Shown: positions 26,177 through 39,675 of the stretch, in pieces | How the letters are laid out: each line of letters opens with the position of its first letter | Numbering within the stretch: position 1 is the stretch's first letter | NCBI GenBank assembly: GCA_963277665.1 | Contig: OY728143.1 | Location: 233,855,591-233,919,590 of the forward strand | Reading direction: 5' to 3' | Length of the DNA stretch: 64,000 nt | DNA from: Viscum album | Lineage: Eukaryota > Streptophyta > Magnoliopsida > Santalales > Viscaceae | Translations under genes and position numbers: made by a program | Notes under the pieces: model-generated | Told to the model about the DNA's origin: nothing | The model's input: only the letters and a program-made list of their open reading frames with translations | Database searches by the model: none

Positions 26177-26996
26177 AGTAAAAATGGTTTAGTTATTAAA
26201 CTTTGATTTTAACTCTTTTTACTCTTCTTTAAATAAAATAATAATAAACGTCCTAATCTAATCCATGTGGACCTAAAGGATCATAATTTCTTCCTAAGGT
26301 TTTTTTGGTCTAATTACACTTATCCAATAGAATTAAGATATGTGTTAGGGTAATTATGATATCATTTTTATCCTTAATTACCCTATTTTCTTTTAACGGT
26401 GGGAAATAAAAGTAAAAAGTTACTATTCACCAAAAAATATTTTCATCTTGTTGAACCACATTTTACTTACTGATATTAATTGTGTCTCTCATATTTTTGA
26501 ACTTTAACTCACAAAAACAGTAAAATTATGTTTTATACAAATTTAAAAATGCTCATAGGATTTGGGTAAAAGATGGTAAATAGTTTGATAAAATTCTATA
26601 TATCTAATTTTTTTTAAAATGTATCCAATGAATTATGATAAACATATATATTTATTATGTATCTATTTTAACCTAAAATAAATTAAAATAAAATAACTAA
26701 TTATTTAAATAAAAAGTCAGTTTTAACCAATAATGAAGTATTTTTTCACTATTCATAAAAAATTGAATTTTTTCAGAAAAATACCAAATATTTGCACTAA
26801 GATAATTTCGATATTCTGAATAAAAAAATGAAGTCCATTTTGAAAGATAAAATTTATAAAATTTCAAAAAGAGGGTATTACTATTCATAATGGCTAGTTT
26901 GATTGGTCACAGTATGTTAGAATCTCGAAGTTTCGTACAGTGCAATCTATTGCATTATTCAAAGGGAAATGTACTGTGGAATCTTTGGGTGTTACA

Positions 26997-27001
26997 TTTT
27001 A
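26997..27001. repeat. Target-site duplication (right) of element A: TTTTA
   Basis: Matches 13372-13376 and directly follows the LTR end GTTACA. Confidence 0.85.
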
Positions 27002-27586
27002 TCCCACTATATATGGTTTTGGGTGTAATAATTCTCAGTGGCTATATATTCTGCTTCATCTTTATAAATTGAAATATTGATTTTCTTCAAAATACTACTT
27101 GAGATAAAATATCTTCCCAGTATAGGAATGTCACACAAGTACATTTCATTTATTTTTTTAATCCTCTAAAATCAATTTTGTAATATTATATAAGTGGAGA
27201 AGATTTTTTCTATAGGTAAATCAATCAATGTATTTTGGTTACTATAAAATATCTAAAAATTCATTTTAAATCTTTCAAATGTGATTCATTTAGATTTTAT
27301 TGAACATGAAATTAAATGAATAAATAGAACATGATGTCAAATTGGGTTAACTAAAGGTAATTTTAGACACCCAGAAATAGATTACAACAATTAAATAGGT
27401 GCAAATTACTCTCAATAATCCATACATTTATCTTGATTATATTATTTAATAAAAATTATAACCATTTTATGGCTAATTATTCCTTTTTCATCTGGTTTAT
27501 TTAAAAAAACCCATATGGTTCCTATAATTTATCATCATGTTATTCTTAGAGATTCATTGATTTTTTCCATTGAAATTGATTCGACC
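27002..27586 (-). pseudogene. Ancient Copia element E0: RT and RNase H remnant
   Basis: Read right to left on the minus strand: IIGTIWVFLNKPDEKG (27483-27528) and YNQDKCMDY match the RT N-terminus of element D ([25 protein letters not shown]). After the [13 protein letters not shown] part there is a jump to the region before RNase H: DIMF, NESHLKDLK, IFRYF, then DFRG, LG and EAEYIATENYYTQ (EAEYIA at 27040-27057). Spacing from DFRG to EAEYIA is identical to functional Copia RNase H. The middle of RT, including the catalytic YVDD box, is deleted. Stops are frequent. The RNase H tail continues at 13371 beyond element A. Confidence 0.75.
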
Positions 27587-29578
27587 TGTAAAGACCTAAA
27601 CCTGAGACATGGGTCCATCCCTTAACAAATTTTTTGTAATTTTTTTAAAGAAACATGAATAAATACACAACATTTAATAAAACAATGGATCATTTACCAG
27701 CCCTGTTATTGGAGAATTAGAATCCATTATTACATCCATATAAAAGTGCATAATATTTAGTAAATATTAAGAAATGTAACATCATAGAAACTATTCCACA
27801 ATAGAAATTCTATGTAGCACTAATACCAATCCTATAAGAATAATTTTAAATACATGAGGTGTGGACAAATATACACAGTAAGGGGTTTTAAAAAAAGACC
27901 ATTATGAAAATAATTTTTCGTTAATAAATTTATTTAAGAATATATGTTTAAAATCATGAAATTAACATTTATTAAAACATTTCATCATCATTTTGATTAG
28001 AAATTATGAAACATCATTTAGGATAAACTCATGCTCCAAATTTTTAAACATATATATGAGTTAAAAATAATATGCATTAAAAATTATGCATATAAATGAA
28101 CAAAAAATATCATGACACACCATTTATAAGTTATACTATGGCCACACATAATTATCCATGGAATACCTTGTGTGAAGATACAAATTTTTCACATGAGATA
28201 TTACATGTTTAGAATTGCACATAGAACATAATCAAAACACATATGTGAAAACCACGTAATGATAGATTAATTGGTATCATTAGTTTTATGGTATGAAAAC
28301 TAAATATTAATTCTTTTTCAAAAATGTTTTTCTATATAAGTATATACATAAATATAAAAATTTAAACTGTGTGCACTTGAAAATATAAAACTGATCAATA
28401 CTGGTTCATAAGTGAATAGACAATATCCATAGATATTTACTAGTTGAATAATCACATGGTCATTCACTTATTAGATTCATTATGAGGGAATACATAATAT
28501 AGGACATCCTAAACATTCTATTAAGGCCTCATCCCAATACCATACATAACCATTTTGTTAAGGCCTTGTGCATATACCTAGTTTGTCTCATTAGACCTAT
28601 ATATGCATCGAGAGATAAAAGTGGGTCTCACCTATCACATAATATGTCTTATTCATTCCCCATTTGTCTAATAAAAATATGTGTTTAAATAAATATGTCC
28701 CATAAAACAATTATTTACTTGAATCTTAATAATAGGTGAAATAAATTCATTAATAAATCCAAACTATGCCATACAACCATGAAGAGTTTAGTTCATAATC
28801 CATATACTATCGTAAAAAGATTTATATCATACATAAATTAATTTCCTTTATTTATATGTCATCAATAATAATACTAATTCAATAAATGCACAATCATTCA
28901 AAAAAAATGAATGTATTTCTTTATCATCTAAAAATAATTATAAATAATAAATAAATAGATATTGAACAAGAAATGATAATTTGTTTCATTATTTCACAAA
29001 AAATGGAAAAGTTTATCTCATACAATTGAGGAAACAAATGATATAACAAATAAATAAGTTTCACATATGGAATGATAAATTATTTCATAACTTTACATAA
29101 AATGGTAAGGATTATCTCATACAAACATATAAACATTTTGAATATTATTTTTAACCCCAAGTTTGGAGTAATTTAAATATGGGATACAATTTTTAAATAA
29201 TTGATAATGAATTACTATACCTAAGTTGTTTATAAATAAATTCACACACACACACATATATATAACTATATATAACTATATATATAATTATATATGTATT
29301 TGTGTATGTGGTTTGTAACTATTAAATCCTTCAAAAATTATAAAACAATAACCCTCCCATGTGAACACACAAAAATAAATTAACATATATTTGTAATGTG
29401 TTATTTGGATATAGGAATTCACTATTGTACGTTATCATCCATATAAAAATAAATTTTGAAAAGTAGATTAACACATAAGATTTTGTATATAAGACTCATA
29501 GAAAATAAACTCTTAACATATATAAATATATATTCTGTAAATATTAAGTTGTATATGTGTATTTACACATATATATAA

Positions 29579-29618
<40 letters not shown>

Positions 29619-31721
29619 CTTGGTAAATGATCACAGCATGGTAGTAAAATTAAAAACATTAACTCTTTAGAAATAGATTCTTGAAAACGGAGAATGCATT
29701 TCATTTATTCAATTTGGGTTAGGAAATGAAACATGATTTTATATGAATATATATACATATATACATATATACATATATACATATATATACATATACATAT
29801 ACAAAATGAAATGAAAATAATATAATTCTTCTACATGATTCAGATCAGATAAGGCTGAGTGTTTCTAGAACTAAGAGAGAAAGATAAAACTTAGGAGAGG
29901 AATATTTCAAGGGGTATTAGTGTGGTAAATTTTGGTTTTAAAAAACCAATGTTTTATATTATTGATTTGAATAAATGAAACCAAATAAAAAAAGTGTTAT
30001 TTAGTGTAAATTCAACAAGTGATAAGGTTAATTGATACCCCAAAATTATAAAATTGAAACATAGAGGATCTGAGTCATGGACAATGATATTTTATTTTAA
30101 AATAACACCACTATTAGAAATTTTAAAAAAGGGGATAAGACTAATAGGATCATAGCGAGGAAAGAAATAATTTATCATGAGAAAGAGGGGAACAAGAGTG
30201 GTTAGAGGCTATAAGGTCAGATGGGTACTGGTGTGGCTTCATGAGGAAGAAGAAGGGAGAAAAGAATAAGTGGTCTAGATTAATCTTAGTCCAATCAAAG
30301 GTTTGAGATTAACCCTAATGAAATTTTACAAGGGGTCATGTGGCTAAGGAAATAGACGACTGAGATTCCTCTGTAGGTTTGATCAGATAACTAGAATTGA
30401 TCTGGAACATTTTCAAATGGTAGATGGATTAGATTAAATTTCATCTTTGATCGAACAACTACGATGGATCTATGAGTTTTAAATAGGTTTAATGGTCAAA
30501 TTATAGTGGGTCCAGATCGAACAACCCAAAAACCTACGACAATATAATACGGTGTAGGGACTCAAATGGTGGACCAGTGTTGATAGTCATGATATAGAAC
30601 AATGATATCAGATAGCTTAGATTAGGTACCATGGAAAATTTCATGTCCCACATCAAAACCAAACTGTTTTTGGGAATGCCTCATAAGCATCTGCATCTGG
30701 TGCCATCTCCCGATGACACAAGCACACAAACCTGAGTCCATATACATGGGAATCCACCCATGGGTGCTTAGCCAAACCTTTTCTAGCACCGGCCATGACC
30801 TATACATTGATATGTGTTCACGTTTCCCATGCCATGCACCTGGTTCGCACCTATTGCTTGAGCCACCCTGGAATGGGTTGACGCCTCCTTGTTGGGGTTG
30901 ACCAGGTCCCCCAACACAATTGTGGTTTCCCCTAAGAGTAGGATTTATTCCAAAATTTTAAATTCTTAAGGTCTTTAAAAAAAATTAGATAGATTTAATT
31001 TTTTTTCCAAAATTATTATATTTAATTTCGTCATTAACACCCTTTATTACCCTTTATTATTCCTATGAAATTATTTAATTAAAAAAAATTCATTTAGATA
31101 AGCACCATTAAAATCTTAATTTTAAAATCTAAAGACTAATAACCACAATATTATTTCAAAAATATTTAACTCACTAAAACAAATAAAATACTAATGTTTA
31201 AAAACCACATAATCCATAATTTCATTTAACAAAAACTAAAAATTATTTTAAAACATTTAAACACACCTGACAGCTATAAAACCCAACAATTATTTTAAAA
31301 CCCCAATGAAAAATTATAACATATAATAAATATAAATACTAATTCAAGGTATTACAAGGATCAATAATATTTCTTTTTTTAAGAGGATGTTGCTCTACAT
31401 TTCTTTTCCTCTCTATATTTTTTCTATTCTTATCACTGTCTTTTTTTTTGTTTTAGTGGATTCAATTGATGAAGGTTACTTAATCGGTCTCATTGTGATG
31501 TTGGGTGGTCAACCTTTTGTTTTTTTAGGTATTTTTTTGAATTTTATTGTGTAGTTTTAATCACTTGAATCAATGTAATATTGCAATGTTTGAATAAAAT
31601 GCTTCTCTTTATTTTTTGTGCATTTGAAGAAAATACCCCAAATCACATTAAAGAAATAATAATGATGATAATTAACTAAAATTATTACTATTTTAGTTAA
31701 AATTAAGTTTTGGGTATTAAA
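27587..31721 (-). mobile_element. 3' LTR of element C (4.1 kb)
   Basis: Begins TGTAAAGACCTAAA and ends TGGGTATTAAA; the partner copy begins TGTGATGACCTAAA and ends TGGGTGTTACA, so this copy's inner end has mutated. Contains long TA-rich microsatellites (29240-29300, 29583-29615, 29745-29805) and, near 31380-31620, a stretch resembling a transcript 3' end with AATAAAATG. A less AT-rich segment lies at about 30130-30900. Confidence 0.8.
29583..29615. repeat. (TA)n microsatellite
   Basis: About 15 uninterrupted TA units inside the element C 3' LTR, with related TATATAC-type runs at 29745-29805. The partner LTR has only short versions (around 34245-34266 and 34531-34580), so the run expanded or contracted after insertion. 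Confidence 0.9.
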
Positions 31722-32605
31722 ATATCACCCCTTAATATAATTGCACCCTCACAATTATATTTTACTCATACACTTCCACCAACACCAAGTTTCTGACATC
31801 AAACTCATTGTCCCTACAAAATATTATTAATTATTATTAATTAATAAATGACATTTGAATAAAAAATATATAAATTATAACTTCCCCAGGTCCACCATTG
31901 TGGATAATCTTCAAATGACTTTAGGTGTATTCCCATGTTAATTTTTAGTTCTAGAATTTCTTTGGACCAGATACACCTCGAGCAGTTAGGATTAAACATA
32001 CCAATTAAACATTCAGGTTTCCAAAAGGAGGAATGAGAGGTGTAGAGTTGAGAGATTTCAGAATGGACATGTTCCTTATAGATCTATCGAAATATATCAT
32101 TCTAGAATGTTATGTTATCATAGAATCTACCATTCATACTAAAACTCAGAACGTGGAACATATAGGATGCATGAAGGCCATCCTCCATTGCAGCTTCCTA
32201 TAATTTTCCTAAGGCTGGATGATTCTCAAATATAGTGATACATATGAAGAGACCTTCAGGATACTTTACTCTATTCCTATATTTTGAAAATTGTTCATTT
32301 GACATATTGTGATATAAATATCTATTTCCTTGGTATAATATAAGGATATTTGTGTTGGTTGACACATGGTAGATGTGTTTGCAGGACATACACAGGTTTT
32401 GCAAAAGGATGGTATTATTCTGAACATGTTTTGACAATTATTGTCTCAAGAATCTTAGTAAGAATTGAAAATAGGTTAGTTGGTGAACCAAATTCCTTCC
32501 ATTTAAAAATTTATGAAATGAATTTCATTTATGAACACACACTTAAATTGGCTATTTAATTCCATTTTTATCCAAAGATAACTAGGTCATTCATCTAATA
32601 CCAAA
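31722..32605 (-). other. Interior of element C: non-coding, with purine-rich tract
   Basis: Between the two LTRs of C. Minus-strand AAGGGGTGATAT at the left edge serves as a likely polypurine tract and the PBS is at the right edge. In between no retroviral motif could be read on either strand; the open stretches (79 codons at most) match nothing I know. Confidence 0.65.
32592..32603 (-). other. Primer-binding site of element C (initiator Met tRNA)
   Basis: Minus-strand TGGTATTAGATG, two bases inside the right LTR, in the same arrangement as in elements A, B and D. Confidence 0.75.
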
Positions 32606-35600
32606 TGTGATGACCTAAAATTGAGACCCATGTTCATCCATTTATAAATGCTGTGTAATTTATTATATAAAAGAAACTTGAATAAATAAATATAATTAAA
32701 TACAATAGAGGATCTTTTACCAGCACATATTTTTGGGAAATTTGAATACATTATTAAATCCAAATAAAAATTTAAAAGATTTAGTAAACATTATGAAAAT
32801 TAAAATCAAACAAACACTTCCATAATAGAAATTTTTCATAGAACTTCTACCAATATAGTAAGAATAATTTTAAATACATGGGGTGAGCACAAAAATTTCC
32901 AGTAAGAGGTTTTAAAAAACAAGGGAATTTAGAAAATATTTTTTTTTGATTAAAAAAATTATTTACAAATATATGTTTAAAATCATGAAATTAACATTTA
33001 TCATAACCTTTCATCATCATATTTTGATATATTATGGAATAGAGTATAAGATAAATAGATTCTCAAAATTTATAGACTTATTTATGAGTTGAAAATAAAA
33101 TTAATTAAAAAATATGTATGTACAGAACAAAAAATTACATGAAACACAATTTATGATTTAGAATATGGCCACTATTAACAATCCATCACATACAAGGTGT
33201 GCATATAAATTTTATTCACATGGGATATTACTTGTTTAGAATTGCACATGGAATGACTTCTAAACACATATATGAAAACCATGTAATGATAGATAAATTT
33301 ATAACATTTTTTTGTTAATGAAACTATATATTAATTCTTTTAATAAAATATTTTTTGTATAAACATATATTTAAATATGAAAAATTAAACTATGTTCACA
33401 TGAAAATAAAAAACTAATCAATATTGGTTCATAAGAGAATGATAATTTTCCATAGATATTTTCTAGTTTAATAATCACATTTTCTTTCACATACTAGAAT
33501 CAATCTGAGGGAATTCATAATGCAGGACATCATAAACATTCTGTTCCGACCATGTTCTAAGAAATAGTTTTTCCCATGAGACCTAACAATACATTGATAG
33601 GCTATAGAGAGCCTCACTTGTCATATAAAAAGTCCTATGAATTATTTATATATCTAATAAAAATACGTCTTTGAATCAATGTGTCCCATACCACATTGAT
33701 ATATTTAAATCTTAATCATGGGTGAAATAAATTTATTAAACAATCCATTGTGTCCTATACCACCTTAAAGTGTTTAGTTCATAATATATATACTATCGAT
33801 AAAAGATTAATCTCATACATAAATTAATTGGGTTTAATTTTATGTAATCATAAAATGATTAACTAAATAAATGCACAATCAATAAAAAAAATGAATAAAT
33901 TTCATTGTATTCTCAAAATAATACTAAAAAATAAATAGATATCGCTCATGAAATGATAAAATGTTCTATTTACACATAAAATGTTAATGTTTATCTCATA
34001 TAGTTGAGAAAAAATGATAAAATAAATAAATTGGTATCATAAAAGTAATGGAAATATCTTTTATAATTTCACATAAAATGATATGTATTATCTCATACAA
34101 ATATATAATCATGGTTAATATAAATTTTAACAACAAGATTGACGTGTGTTAAATACAAGTTAAAAATTTTAAATTATTGATAATGAATAGCTATAATGAA
34201 GTTGTTTATACATAAATGCATTTGTATGTATATATATAACTATAACTATATATATATATATATATTTGTATGTGGTTTGTAACCATTATATCCTTCAAAA
34301 ATTCTATACTTGGAACCCTCCCATGTGAACACACCAAAAAAAGTAGACAAATATATGTAATGTTTTTAGTTGAGTGTAGTAATTCACATATATTCCCCTG
34401 AACGTATATCACCCATATAAAAATAAATTTTGAAAACTAGATTAACACATACATTTTTGTATATAAGACTGATGGAAAAGAAACTCGTAACATATACACA
34501 TGTATATTCTAAAAATATTATGTTGTATATACATATATATACATATATATGCATATATATACATGTTTATATATATATGTGCAATTCTTGGTAAAAGATC
34601 ATAGTATAGTAGAAAAAATAATAGAATTAATACATTAGAAATAGATTATTGAAAATAGAGAATGCATATAATTTATGATATTTAGGTTAGAAAATGAAAC
34701 ATGGTTTTACACGAATATATATACATATATAACTATTTTTACATATATATTTGAAAAATTAAATGAAAATCATAAAATTACATTATGCGATTCAGATCAG
34801 ATGTGGATGAGTGTTTCTGGAACTGATAGAGAAATATAGAGCTTGGTAGAGGAATTTCTTGAGGGTTCTTAATGTGTGAAAAGTGAGGTTTTAATAAAAA
34901 CCAATGTTTCAAATTATTGTTCCGAATAAACTAAATCTATTAAAAAAAGTGTTAACTCGCACAAATTAAACATTTGACATGGTTAGTTTCCACCCCCAAA
35001 ATTATGAAAATGAAATGAGGGGGAGGATCCAAGTCAGGGACTTTGATGTTTTTTTAATATAACAACACTTTTAGAAATTAAAAAAATAGACGAGACTAAA
35101 AGGGTTATGGTGAGGAAGGAAATATTGTATCATATGAAAGAGGGTATGGAGAGGGGAGAACAAATATAAGGTTGGATGGGGACTGGTGAGGCTTCACGAG
35201 GAAGAATAAAGGATAAATTAATGGGTGATCTGGATTAATCTTGGTCTGATCTATGGGTTGAGATTAATCCTAGTGAATTTTAACAATGGTTTCATGTAAT
35301 TAAAGAAACAAACTGCTGAGATGAAACCAAAATTCCAATTAGACATCAAAAATTGAACTGGTGGGTTTTAAAACGGTGGACAGATAAGAATAGATAATGG
35401 ATTTGATCAAATAGCCATAGTAGATCCATGAGTTTTAAATAGGTTCGACAGTCTAGATCTAGTATGACCAGATCAAACAGCCCAAAAAAAGTGTGGTGAT
35501 ACACCACAGTGTTGGGAATAGAATGGTGGACCGGTGTGGATGATTAATATCTATTAGGGTGAGATCAGACAACTTAGATCCGGTACCATATAAAATTATG

Positions 35601-35929
35601 AGTCCCACATCGAAACACAACTGGTTTTAGGAATTCCTTATAAGAATCCGCATGTGGTTCCATCTTCTGATAACACATGAATACACACCAGAGTCCATAG
35701 AAAAGGTAATCCACCCATAGGAACTTAGCCCACCCTCTACATGTGCTGAAAAGGCCCTATACATGGGTTTTTCTGCAAGTTGCCTAAGACATGCACCCAG
35801 TTCTTCACGACTGATCGAGCCATTTAGGCATCAGTAGACGCCTCGTTACTGGGGTTGACCGGGTTCCCCAGTACAACTGAGTTTTCCCCTAATCCTAGGG
35901 TTAGTTCCAAAATTTTAAATTCTTAAAGT

Positions 35930-35934
35930 ATTTA
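35930..35934. repeat. Target-site duplication (left) of element B: ATTTA
   Basis: ATTTA directly before the LTR start at 35935, repeated at 48396-48400. Confidence 0.8.
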
Positions 35935-38900
35935 TATAACTCCCTGACACCAGTTACCCTGTGTCGGGGCATTATTACATAACATTGGTATGATCACAAG
36001 AGATCAAATAACAAAAGACTGATCAGTTAAGTAGCCTTGGAATTACTAGATACATACATATGTTTTACATTACATTATGAAATTAAAAATAACCACATTG
36101 TGTCTCTTTTTAACTCATCCATATCCCTTAGAATATCCATGTAGGTCAGTCATAATATACTACTTCACATCCTGGGAAAAATAAAACATAGAAAGGGGTG
36201 ATATCAGATGCTCAGTAAGGATAACAATATAGCTCAAACTTTAATAAATAAGCATAAACATTTAAGGCAATGTGTAGGACTAAAACATAATACTTTTAAA
36301 AATAAACTTCATCATAATATGGAAAATATAAATCAAACAATTCCATTTACTTATTCACATGGATATTCTACTAGTAGTCGAATAATTTCATGCAATATAA
36401 ATAACCAATTTTATATTGATGGAATGCATAATATCAGACATCATAACCACATAGTCAAGGCCTCATGCCAACACTACAAATAACATTTTGTCATGGACTT
36501 GATCCAAGTCACTAGCTTGTCTCATTAGACCTACCGATGCATCATGAAGCTATAGAGGGCTTCACCAGTCACTTACTAAGTCCAATGCATTCCTCATATG
36601 AAAAGGTTGAAACATAACATAAACATTCATATTAAAAATAGAATATGAAATGTCAATACACTAACCCTAAACCATGAATGGAATAAATATAACACATCCA
36701 TATTCAAACATATCACAAAACCTTCAATAAAATATGGAATATTGTATCATAACAAATCAAATTCATACAAGTGTAAAATTCATCAAAGGACATTGACATA
36801 GCTAAAATCAAAACTATTTGAGAGAAATATCTCTTTCTATTATGAAATAATTTAAAATACATGTAATTAAAATAAAAATTTATTTTGAAAATATTTTTAT
36901 AATATTGTAAGGTAATCTTCTAAGGTGTTACAATGGCAGAAAATAGCCACACCCTCCATATAAGGTAAAAAAAATTCTTTCCTTAATTTTGTCAAAAAGG
37001 TCGAGAAATACCTTGTTTGGAAAACGACCACAAGATTCCTTTATAAACATATAATAAAAAAATAAAACAAGGGTATAAATGACTTTAAACCATAGTCTAG
37101 TAAATATTAAAAATGTTTTGAAATACATTTTTTAAAAAGACAAATGTGGATGATAAAGAGGTCCTAGTAGATACTCACATATAAATAACCTCGGATAATG
37201 AAGAGATTGTAGAATTAACCCTTACCTTGCACTTTTCCTTGATCGAGGGTACTTTAACCTCCTGTAAAATATTTAAATCATTGTTATTAAATTATATGAA
37301 AACTACATACATAAATATTATATCATATATGATCTTCTAATATTTTTTTGTTAATAATATTTCAGTAGTATCATTGTTTCGGGTGTTAACTGATTCATTT
37401 TCCTTTATTTGTTTTGTTATGTAAGTAATGTTTGTTATGGATAGGATGTATTTGATTAATATCCAGAATGATATTAAGTTATTGAAAATTATTTTTAATC
37501 ATAAAATTGATTTTATTATTTAATGATTATGATGGGGAAGGAATCTCATCACATTCATGGAGACGGTAATCCGTACGTACGGATGAGCAACAACACCATT
37601 ATATTGATGGTGAAATAGTATGTAATTGGATGGTATATCACATATACCAAGTCCTTAACATGTTATAATTGTTTTTTACATCATTTATACTCACTATTAG
37701 ACCCATCCAAATAATTAAGTGTTTGAATAACAAACTACACCATGACGTGGAGACGGTATGCCGTACGTACACACGTATAGTGACATGTCATTCATAGGAT
37801 GGATAAAATAATGAATATGGTTGTACCATATTTATAATAGAATAAAATTATGTATAAATCATTGGATTTATTATTTTGGTATGGAAACAACAAAAAAATA
37901 GGAAGTGGAAGAAGAAAATAACTTTGAAAAAGGTGGTGTAATTATTACCTCTTCTTCGGGTTTTTTTGAGTGGATCAAAAGGGATCCATAAGATAGATTT
38001 CTGATCAATGTAGGGCCTCTAGGTAAAAGTGAGGGTATTTTGGAGGATATTTGAGTAGGGTTTGGCCGAGACAAATGGATTTGGAGGTGTGATTTTGAGA
38101 GAAGGGGAAGTACTCTTTTATAAGAGAGGTGAGGGTCACTTTAAGAAAAGTTTGAAATATTATTTTATTATACAACAATATTCGGTTTAAAATGGCTCCA
38201 AAATTATTTATTTCTAGGCTAAGGTGGTTATTTATCGAAAACCTCTCAACCAATAACTTTTATATAGGTTAAGGTCACCATATTAATTTTATCTTTTAGA
38301 TTTAACTCTTAGTTAAATAGTTTAGCTTTTTCCATGTATTCTTGTATTATTATAATAAATGGTTAATAAACTTACTATAAAAAACCAAGATAACCCCATG
38401 TGGTTCATTATTAATATATATAATTTTATCTAAGTTTTTTTAACGAGACTTATATTTTTATGAATATTATATCAATTAATAATATAATATATTTTTTAAA
38501 AACTCATTTATGTCATTGTTGACACTATTTGGTATTTTGTTTTTGTGAAAGTCATTACAGATTTATCACTCCGAAAAAATTTATTTAATTAACCCTAACA
38601 TGTAATATTAACCTAGATAATTAGTGTAATTCATCAAAAGTATCAATTTACATTTATTTGGATATTTATAATATAATTATTTTAATCTTTCATTAAAAAT
38701 TTAATTACTCCATCATCATTGTATCATAAATAAATTTAATTATTTAATGTCTTAAAATTATTAATAAAATACCATTATGTAGGAAATATTTTTTTATTTT
38801 TATTTAATATTTATAGACGAATTTATCTTATTTATATCCCTATATTAAAAATGGTTTAGTTATAAAACATTGAATTTAACACTTTTAACCCTTCTTGAAA

Positions 38901-39661
38901 TAAAATAATAATAAATATCCTAATCTAATTCAAGTGGAAGAAAAGGATCATATTTTATTCCTAATGTTTTTATTGGTCGAATTTTTTTTCCCAATATAAT
39001 TAGGACATGTGTTAGGGTAATTATAATATCATTTTTACCTTTAATTACCCTATTTAGTTTTAACTGTGTTAAATAAAAGTCAAAAGTTACTATTCACAAA
39101 AAATTATTTTCATCTTATTAAACCACATATTACATACTGATGTCAACAGTTTCTCTTGGATTTTCAAAATTCAATTCATAAAAGTGGTAAAATTACGTTT
39201 GATGCAAATTTGAAAATGCACTTAGAAGGTGGGTAAAAGACGGTAAAAAGATCAATAAAATTTTATATATCTAATATTATTATAAAATGACTCAAATGAA
39301 TTATATTGATTATATATAGGTATTATGTATCTATTATTACCTAAAATAAATTAAAAAAATATAACTACTTATTTAAATAAAAATTCGTTCTTAAATAATA
39401 ACACAGTGTTTTTCACTATTCATAAAAAATTGAATGTTTTCAGAAAAATAAAAATAATTCTCCCTAACTAATTTTGATATTCTGAATCCAAAAATGAAGT
39501 CCATTTTAAAAAATATAACTTAAAAAATTTCAAAAAGTGGTTATTAGTATTCATAACAGCTAGATTGATTGGTCCTAGTTTTTTAGAACTCAAAGTTGCG
39601 TACAACGCAAGCTATTATATTATTCAAAGATAAGCGTATCATTGAAGCTTGAGGTGTTACA
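35935..39661 (-). mobile_element. 3' LTR of element B (3.7 kb)
   Basis: Homologous to 44670-48395 and to the LTRs of element A. On the minus strand starts TGTAACACCTCAAG. The outer end reads GTTATA rather than GTTACA, as in element A. TATA motif at 38116-38122 (minus); leader palindrome motifs at 37557-37584 and 37747-37774. Confidence 0.9.
37557..37774 (-). repeat. Duplicated CGTACGTACG-core motif, element B 3' LTR
   Basis: Copies at 37557-37584 (GGAGACGGTAATCCGTACG) and 37747-37774 (GGAGACGGTATGCCGTACG), in the same relative positions as in the other LTRs of the family. Confidence 0.8.
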
Positions 39662-39675
39662 TTCTTCCCTTCTTC
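39662..39675 (-). other. Polypurine tract of element B
   Basis: Minus-strand GAAGAAGGGAAGAA directly before the 3' LTR start. Confidence 0.85.

Larger units (their letters stand above)
13377..26996 (-). mobile_element. Ty3/Gypsy element A, complete but decayed (Tekay/Del-like)
   Basis: Complete nested structure on the minus strand: 5' LTR 21913-26996 (with a 1.4 kb insert), PBS 21899-21910, gag, protease, RT, RNase H, integrase, PPT 17085-17095, 3' LTR 13377-17084, and a TTTTA target duplication outside both ends. The two LTRs differ at more than 10 percent of positions by a rough hand count of their first ~265 bp, so it is not young. Every coding domain is broken. It lies inside the RNase H of an older Copia element (E0) and is a sister of element B, with homologous LTRs and genes. 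Confidence 0.92.
21913..26996 (-). mobile_element. 5' LTR of element A, interrupted by a 1.4 kb insert
   Basis: Left border TGTAACGCCCC next to the PBS, right border GGTGTTACA followed by the TTTTA duplication. Without the insert at about 24765-26176 it is close to the 3.7 kb of its partner at 13377-17084. About 55-60 bp of LTR sequence expected at the insertion point is missing. TATA motif at 24089-24095 (minus); palindromic leader motifs at 23526-23553 and 23716-23743. Confidence 0.9.

Noticed and set aside
32198..32559. Overlapping 69-79 codon ORFs in the interior of element C as a possible small protein gene.
   Set aside because: No recognisable motif, AT-driven composition, and open on both strands; treated as chance.
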